DNA of 9,676 bases from Pyramidobacter sp. (GTDB taxonomy: Bacteria; Synergistota; Synergistia; Synergistales; Dethiosulfovibrionaceae): contig JAEEUD010000048.1 in the NCBI GenBank assembly GCA_016286835.1, positions 1-9,676 on the forward strand, in the 5' to 3' direction. The notes below the pieces were generated by a model. That model did not search any database. It worked only from the letters and a program-made list of their open reading frames with translations, and was not told where the DNA came from. This document shows positions 5,290-9,676 of this stretch, piece by piece (position 1 is the first letter of the stretch; each line of letters begins with the position of its first letter). The position numbers and the translations under genes are program-made.

Positions 5290-5318
5290 ATTATCCACGC
5301 GCTCGGGCGATTTGTCAT
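5290..5318 (-). promoter_or_regulatory. Probable sigma70-type promoter of the Trp-rich protein gene
   Basis: On the minus strand ATGACA (5313-5318) and GATAAT (5290-5295) each match consensus at five of six positions and are 17 bp apart. The predicted start near 5283 gives a leader of about 36 bases. The promoter lies just downstream of coaBC. I see no terminator after coaBC, so readthrough from coaBC may add to expression. Confidence 0.7.
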
Positions 5319-5348
5319 TGGTGAAATCAACAATTTTCGGCGCGCGGA

Positions 5349-6542
5349 TCACGCCTTTTTTCGCTTCATGATCTCGTCAAGCAGACGATGAGCGGCCTCT
5401 TCCTTGCTCATCAGCGGCAGTTCGAGGCAGCTGTCGGGCGTGATCAGCGTGAGCACGTTGGTATCCACGCCGAAGCCGGCACCGGCCACTTTCAGGTTGT
5501 TGGCGGCGATCATCTGCACGTTCTTTTTGACGAGCTTGGCGCGGCTGTTCTCGAGCATGTTCTCCGTCTCCATCGAGAAGCCGCAGATGAACTGGTTCGT
5601 GCGGCGCTCGCCGAGCGTCTTGAGGATGTCCTGCGTGCGCTCAAGCGGCAGCGAAAGGTCGCCGTCCTTCTTCTTGATCTTGTTGTCGGCCACGGTGGCG
5701 GGGCGGTAATCGGCGACGGCGGCCGCCTTGACGACGATAGTGCTTTGCTCAAAGCGCGACGTGACGGCCTCGAACATGTCGGCAGCGCTGGTGATATCGA
5801 CGGTTTCGACGAATCGCGGACGTTTCAGGCTGACGGGGCCGGAGACGAGCGTCACCTGCGCGCCCCGGTCGGCGGCGGCGCGGGCGATGGCATAGCCCAT
5901 GCGGCCGGAAGAGTGGTTGGTGAGGAATCTCACGGGGTCGAGCGCTTCGCGCGTGGGGCCGGCCGTGACGATCACACGTTCGCCTTCCATGTCGTGCGTG
6001 TCGCAGGCAAAGTGCTCGATCACCTCGAAAATGTCGTCCGGCTCGGGCATCTTGCCTCGTCCCACGTCGCCGCAGGCCAGCCGTCCCGCGGCGGGCTCCA
6101 TCACGAACCAGCCGCGCTCGCGCAGCGTGCGCAGATTGGCCTGGGTGGCGTCGTTTTCGTACATGTGAGTGTTCATTGCGGGCACGATGATTCTCGGGCA
6201 TGTGCAGGCCAGCACGGTGCTGGTGAGCATGTCGTCGGCGATCCCGCAGGCAATCTTCGCGATCACGTCGGCCGTGGCGGGGGCGATGACAAGCAGTGAG
6301 GCGTTCTGTGCCAGGTCGATGTGATGCACGCGCGACGGATCGGCGCGGTCGAACACGTCGTCCCAGGCGCGGCGGTGCGTCAGCGCCTCGAACGTGGCGG
6401 GACCGATGAACTGCTGCGCGGCTTTCGTCATCACGACGTCGACGACTGCGCCGGCTTTGACGAGCAGCGAGGCGAGCGAGGCCGACTTGTACGCGGCGAT
6501 GCCGCCGCTGACGCCTAAGAGAACGGTCTTTCCATTGAGCAT
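5349..6542 (-). CDS. coaBC: Bifunctional phosphopantothenoylcysteine decarboxylase / phosphopantothenate-cysteine ligase
   Basis: This 397-residue protein has the full length of CoaBC (Dfp). The N-terminal flavin-dependent CoaC domain shows VLLGVSGGIAAYKS (7-20), H74 in RVHHIDL, PAMNTHMYEN with N124, and GRLACGDVGRGKM with C157. These match the catalytic His, Asn and Cys of Escherichia coli Dfp. The C-terminal CoaB domain shows VTAGPTRE (192-199), FLTNHSSGRMG with N209, KAAAVADYRP (272-281) and the active-site lysine in NKIKKK (about K290). It makes 4'-phosphopantetheine from 4'-phosphopantothenate and cysteine in the cytoplasm. ATG 6542 is chosen because GGAGGTG (6554-6560) lies upstream, though the 11-base spacing is long; a frame to 6605 would add residues unlike the family. 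It is divergent from coaX, which acts one step earlier. Confidence 0.97.
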   Translation of the reverse strand: MLNGKTVLLGVSGGIAAYKSASLASLLVKAGAVVDVVMTKAAQQFIGPATFEALTHRRAWDDVFDRADPSRVHHIDLAQNASLLVIAPATADVIAKIACGIADDMLTSTVLACTCPRIIVPAMNTHMYENDATQANLRTLRERGWFVMEPAAGRLACGDVGRGKMPEPDDIFEVIEHFACDTHDMEGERVIVTAGPTREALDPVRFLTNHSSGRMGYAIARAAADRGAQVTLVSGPVSLKRPRFVETVDITSAADMFEAVTSRFEQSTIVVKAAAVADYRPATVADNKIKKKDGDLSLPLERTQDILKTLGERRTNQFICGFSMETENMLENSRAKLVKKNVQMIAANNLKVAGAGFGVDTNVLTLITPDSCLELPLMSKEEAAHRLLDEIMKRKKA

Positions 6543-6562
6543 TGTTTTAAAAACACCTCCGC

Positions 6563-6581
6563 GCACGGCGGATTTCCGTGC
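6563..6581 (-). other. Small hairpin directly upstream of the coaBC ribosome binding site
   Basis: GCACGG and CCGTGC (6563-6568 and 6576-6581) are exact reverse complements around 7 bases. In the coaBC mRNA the hairpin ends two bases before GGAGGTG, so it could tune translation. No T-run follows. No known CoA-responsive riboswitch matches it. Confidence 0.4.
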
Positions 6582-6593
6582 AAAGTTTAGCTC

Positions 6594-6602
6594 AGTATAG
6601 CA
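6594..6602 (-). promoter_or_regulatory. Candidate extended -10 promoter for coaBC
   Basis: The minus strand reads TG-C-TATACT, an extended -10 element. The -35 region about 17 bp upstream (around 6617-6622) is poor, which extended -10 promoters tolerate. It would give a leader of about 45 bases that contains the hairpin. Confidence 0.5.
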
Positions 6603-6630
6603 CATCTGTCGTCGTCCTATCGGGTGATTT

Positions 6631-6661
6631 TTGCGGCCGGCGCGACGCGATATGATACAAT
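6631..6661 (+). promoter_or_regulatory. Tentative promoter for coaX
   Basis: TACAAT (6656-6661) is a good -10 element. TTGCGG (6631-6636) is 19 bp upstream, which is long. TATGAT (6651-6656) is an overlapping alternative -10. The leader would be about 95 bases. Confidence 0.35.
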
Positions 6662-6763
6662 ATGAGCAAGTTCATCATGATCAGACCGACCGGCCTGAAT
6701 CTGGACCTTTTATGGACGCCGTTCTCTGCGGTACGGGAGTGCGGCACGAGGAGGAAAAACGAC

Positions 6764-7540
6764 ATGCTCCTGTTATTCGACGTAGGCAACACTCATGTGA
6801 CCATCGGCGGTTACGACGGCGACACGCTCCTGTTCACGGGACGCGTGGCCAGCGACCGCCACAAGACCGAGGACGAATTCGCGATGATCATCGAAAGCGT
6901 CCTGCACATGCACGGTTACTCCGTGGACGACGTGGAAGACGGTGCCATCAGTTCTGTCGTGCCCGTCATCACTCAGGCGCTCGACCGCGCTTTTCAGCTT
7001 CTCTGGCACAAGCGCATGGTGGCCGTGACCACCTCGCTCGACCTTGGCCTGACCATCCTCACTGACGCGCCCGAACTGCTCGGCAAGGACCTGATCGTCG
7101 ATGCCGTTGCCGCCAAGGCCAAATACCCCTGTCCCATCCTCGTCTTTGATCTCGGCACCGCCACCACCTGCTCGGTCATCGACGCCGAGGGCAACTACCG
7201 CGGCGGCATGATCGCGCCCGGACTGGGCATCTCCATCGACGCGCTCGGTTCGCGCACCGCCCAGCTGCCCTACATCAGCCTCGACGCGCCTGCCCAGCTC
7301 GTCGGCACCAACACGAAAAACTGCATGAGAAGCGGCGTCATGTACGGTCACGCGGGCATGATCGACGGTTTCATCGACCGCATCGAAGAAGAGATGGGAC
7401 GCCCGTGCACCAGCATCATCACCGGCGGCCTGGCCAGCAAGATCGCGCCGCTGTGCCGGCGCAAGGTCATCCTTGACGAAACGCTGCTCTTCGACGGTCT
7501 GCGTGAGCTGTACCGGCGCAACAAGGACAAGCCGAGGTAA
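6764..7540 (+). CDS. coaX: Type III pantothenate kinase
   Basis: This 258-residue protein is the usual CoaX size. It has the ASKHA-fold phosphate loop LLFDVGNTHVTIG (3-15), SSVVPVI (63-69), the catalytic-Asp segment PELLGKDLIVDAVAA (D109), and DLGTATTCSVID (129-140). GGMIAPGLGIS...SRTAQLP (148-169) and SGVMYGHAGMIDG (190-202) follow. It phosphorylates pantothenate with ATP, the first step of coenzyme A synthesis, and the family is insensitive to CoA feedback. ATG 6764 is supported by AGGAGG at 6749-6754. An in-frame ATG at 6662 would place 34 non-family residues before the phosphate loop and is rejected. It is divergent from coaBC and ends at a bidirectional terminator facing thiC. Confidence 0.97.
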   Translation: MLLLFDVGNTHVTIGGYDGDTLLFTGRVASDRHKTEDEFAMIIESVLHMHGYSVDDVEDGAISSVVPVITQALDRAFQLLWHKRMVAVTTSLDLGLTILTDAPELLGKDLIVDAVAAKAKYPCPILVFDLGTATTCSVIDAEGNYRGGMIAPGLGISIDALGSRTAQLPYISLDAPAQLVGTNTKNCMRSGVMYGHAGMIDGFIDRIEEEMGRPCTSIITGGLASKIAPLCRRKVILDETLLFDGLRELYRRNKDKPR

Positions 7541-7562
7541 AACGCGATTCTTGAAACTGGAC

Positions 7563-7608
7563 AAAAAACGGGGAAGCGCAAGCAACGACAGCGCTTCCCC
7601 GTTTTTTT
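7563..7608. terminator. Bidirectional terminator between coaX and thiC
   Basis: CGGGGAAGCGC (7569-7579) pairs perfectly with GCGCTTCCCCG (7591-7601) around an 11-base loop. Seven T's follow on the plus strand (7602-7608), and six A's precede it (7563-7568), giving a T-run on the minus strand. It serves the convergent coaX and thiC genes. Confidence 0.93.
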
Positions 7609-7634
7609 GTTCAGGACATTGCGGTCCCGCAGTA

Positions 7635-8948
<1,314 letters not shown>

Positions 8949-8993
8949 CTTGCAATGCTCCTTTGGCGATTAAGATACAGGGCCGCCGAAACG

Positions 8994-9025
8994 AAAAGGA
9001 GCGCCTCCCGCGCGGGAAACGCTCC
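8994..9025 (-). terminator. Riboswitch-controlled intrinsic terminator in the thiC leader
   Basis: On the minus strand GGAGCGTTTCCC pairs with GGGAGGCGCTCC, twelve pairs with two G-T wobbles, around GCGC. TTTT-C-GTTT follows. It sits between the TPP aptamer and the thiC start, so TPP binding probably causes premature termination. Confidence 0.88.
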
Positions 9026-9033
9026 TGAATCTG

Positions 9034-9140
9034 ACAAACTGCGCACGCTGCGCTCCCTACGCGGGCATTACCCCAACAGGTTCGGCGGGTCGGAGCTCCA
9101 GCTCCCTCTCAGCCCGCTGCGCGCGAGCTCCCCGATTTGC
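9034..9140 (-). ncRNA. TPP riboswitch (THI element) of thiC
   Basis: Read on the minus strand, the conserved blocks appear in order. GGGG is followed by a GCTCGC/GCGGGC stem, then CTGAGAGG, the GGAGCT/AGCTCC arm and ACCC. GAACCTG, GGTAATGCC and GCGTAGGGA complete the element; these are the pyrimidine- and pyrophosphate-sensor helices of the TPP aptamer. A closing P1 can form between GCAAA (9136-9140) and TTTGT (9034-9038), with a small GCGCA-GCG-TGCGC hairpin (9041-9053) in the 3' side. Direct TPP binding to this family is established; the regulation here is inferred from the downstream terminator. Confidence 0.95.
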
Positions 9141-9151
9141 TTTATGCGATA

Positions 9152-9180
9152 ATTGTAGCATACTGATGGCATGAAAACAA
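9152..9180 (-). promoter_or_regulatory. Probable thiC promoter
   Basis: On the minus strand the -10 is TACAAT (9152-9157), extended by TG one base upstream. TTGTTT (9175-9180) sits at -35 with a 17-bp spacer. The predicted start near 9145 falls a few bases before the riboswitch aptamer, as expected. Confidence 0.65.
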
Positions 9181-9197
9181 GTGACGTGTGTTCTTAC

Positions 9198-9227
9198 CTT
9201 TTGAAGTCATTTGTTTTTTGTCAAAAG
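9198..9227. other. Perfect 7-bp inverted repeat upstream of the thiC promoter
   Basis: CTTTTGA (9198-9204) and TCAAAAG (9221-9227) are exact reverse complements with a 16-base spacer. It lies between the end of the M20 hydrolase gene and the thiC promoter. It may be an operator or chance in AT-rich DNA. Confidence 0.3.
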
Positions 9228-9248
9228 AGCAGTATGTTTTTCGGTTGC

Positions 9249-9300
9249 TGTCCGCTCTCACGCGCCTTTTCCTTTTTGGGGAGCGGACATGTTTGTGTCC
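9249..9300 (-). other. GC-rich inverted repeats at the end of the M20 hydrolase gene
   Basis: TGTCCGCTC (9249-9257) pairs perfectly with GAGCGGACA (9281-9289) over a 23-base loop. GGACA (9285-9289) can instead pair with TGTCC (9296-9300), which touches the stop codon of the leftward gene. No T-run follows on the minus strand, so this is not a standard intrinsic terminator. It may be a 3'-end stabilising structure or part of a factor-dependent termination site. Confidence 0.45.
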
Positions 9301-9676
9301 TACGCTTTCGGATGGCTCTTGCCGTAATCCAGCGCCAGGGCGCTCATCAGCTTCACGCCCAGTCCGATCACGGCGTCGTCAACGCGGAAGCCGGGGCTGT
9401 GGTGCGGTGCGTCCGTGCCCATGCCGAGGTTGATGTAAGCGGCGGGAACTTTCTCGCCGTAGTAGCTGAAGTCCTCGGAACCCATCGCGAACTCGCGCTC
9501 AAGGAGGCGGTCGTCAAGGCCTTCGGCCTTTGTCACGTCGAGGATCCACTGCGTGAGGTCGGGATCGTTGACGGTGACGGGATAGACCATCTGGTAGCAG
9601 AGTTCTGCCGTGCAGTTCCACGCCGCGGCCGTGCCCTCGACGATGCGCCTGAAGCGCTCGGGCATGGCACTGCGTT
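9300..9676 (-). CDS. M20-family amidohydrolase (M20D-like), C-terminal part, cut by window edge
   Basis: The last 125 residues are visible; the start lies beyond the right edge. The fragment shows PERFRRIVEGTAAA, the metal-site segment GSEDFSYYGEKVPAAYINLG and the C-terminal HHSPGFRVDDAVIGLGVKLM. This is typical of the zinc/manganese amidohydrolases related to hippurate and IAA-amino acid hydrolases (HipO/AbgB type), which cleave N-acyl amino acids or dipeptides. The Glu of GSEDF and the His of HHSPGF belong to the two-metal catalytic centre. There is no signal for a specific substrate. It ends 160 bases upstream of the thiC promoter on the same strand, with no clear terminator between. Confidence 0.93.
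   Translation of the reverse strand, partial: RSAMPERFRRIVEGTAAAWNCTAELCYQMVYPVTVNDPDLTQWILDVTKAEGLDDRLLEREFAMGSEDFSYYGEKVPAAYINLGMGTDAPHHSPGFRVDDAVIGLGVKLMSALALDYGKSHPKA

Noticed and set aside
5248..5352. In-frame N-terminal extension of the Trp-rich protein
   Set aside because: It would bury the signal peptide and overlaps the good promoter at 5290-5318. The ATG at 5247 has its own GGAGGA.
5388..6299. 303-residue plus-strand frame opposite coaBC
   Set aside because: Antisense shadow of a confidently identified gene, with no motifs or ribosome binding site.
6662..6763. In-frame N-terminal extension of coaX
   Set aside because: The conserved phosphate loop begins right after the ATG at 6764, which has an AGGAGG site. 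The extension is unlike the family.
9219..9224. Perfect TTGACA on the minus strand as a thiC -35
   Set aside because: No -10-like hexamer lies 16-18 bp downstream. The extended -10 promoter at 9152-9180 is placed correctly for the riboswitch.

Overview
The window is a stretch of bacterial chromosome with moderately high GC. Strong AGGAGG-type ribosome binding sites and GC-rich hairpin/T-run terminators flank most genes. Iron-sulfur enzymes (a ferredoxin-type aldo/keto reductase and ThiC), a type III pantothenate kinase and exported proteins with clear signal peptides suggest an anaerobe. A Synergistota-like host such as Pyramidobacter would fit, but this is an impression from gene style and cannot be proven from the sequence. 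There is no sign of phage, insertion sequence, CRISPR array, tRNA or rRNA.

Left part (1-3077): a creatininase-family amidohydrolase, cut by the window edge, reads leftward. A LysR-type regulator at 758 reads rightward. The AT-rich gap between them holds several perfect inverted repeats, the classic layout of a LysR regulator and a divergent target. Downstream of the regulator on the same strand is an aldo/keto reductase with two C-terminal [4Fe-4S] motifs, closed by a strong terminator.

Middle part (3081-5318): three consecutive small genes encode exported proteins that I do not recognise. They are a 95-residue His/Lys-rich basic protein, a 255-residue protein with ten Ser-(Ala/Gly)-Asp repeats before a C-terminal domain, and (opposite strand) a 205-residue tryptophan-rich protein built from 11-residue repeats. 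Each has its own promoter candidate, and terminators separate them, including a bidirectional one between the last two. This is the least explained part of the window.

Right part (5349-9676): coenzyme A and thiamine biosynthesis. coaBC (leftward) and coaX (rightward) diverge from a shared 221-bp region. Together they cover the pantothenate kinase, phosphopantothenoylcysteine synthase and decarboxylase steps. coaX converges with thiC on a bidirectional terminator. thiC is preceded by a clear TPP riboswitch and an intrinsic terminator, so thiamine pyrophosphate should switch it off. An M20 amidohydrolase, cut by the right edge, lies upstream of thiC on the same strand.

I found no convincing new multi-gene system. 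The points most worth a second look are the Trp-rich 11-residue-repeat protein, the SAD/SGD-repeat protein and the dyad-rich LysR/creatininase intergenic region.
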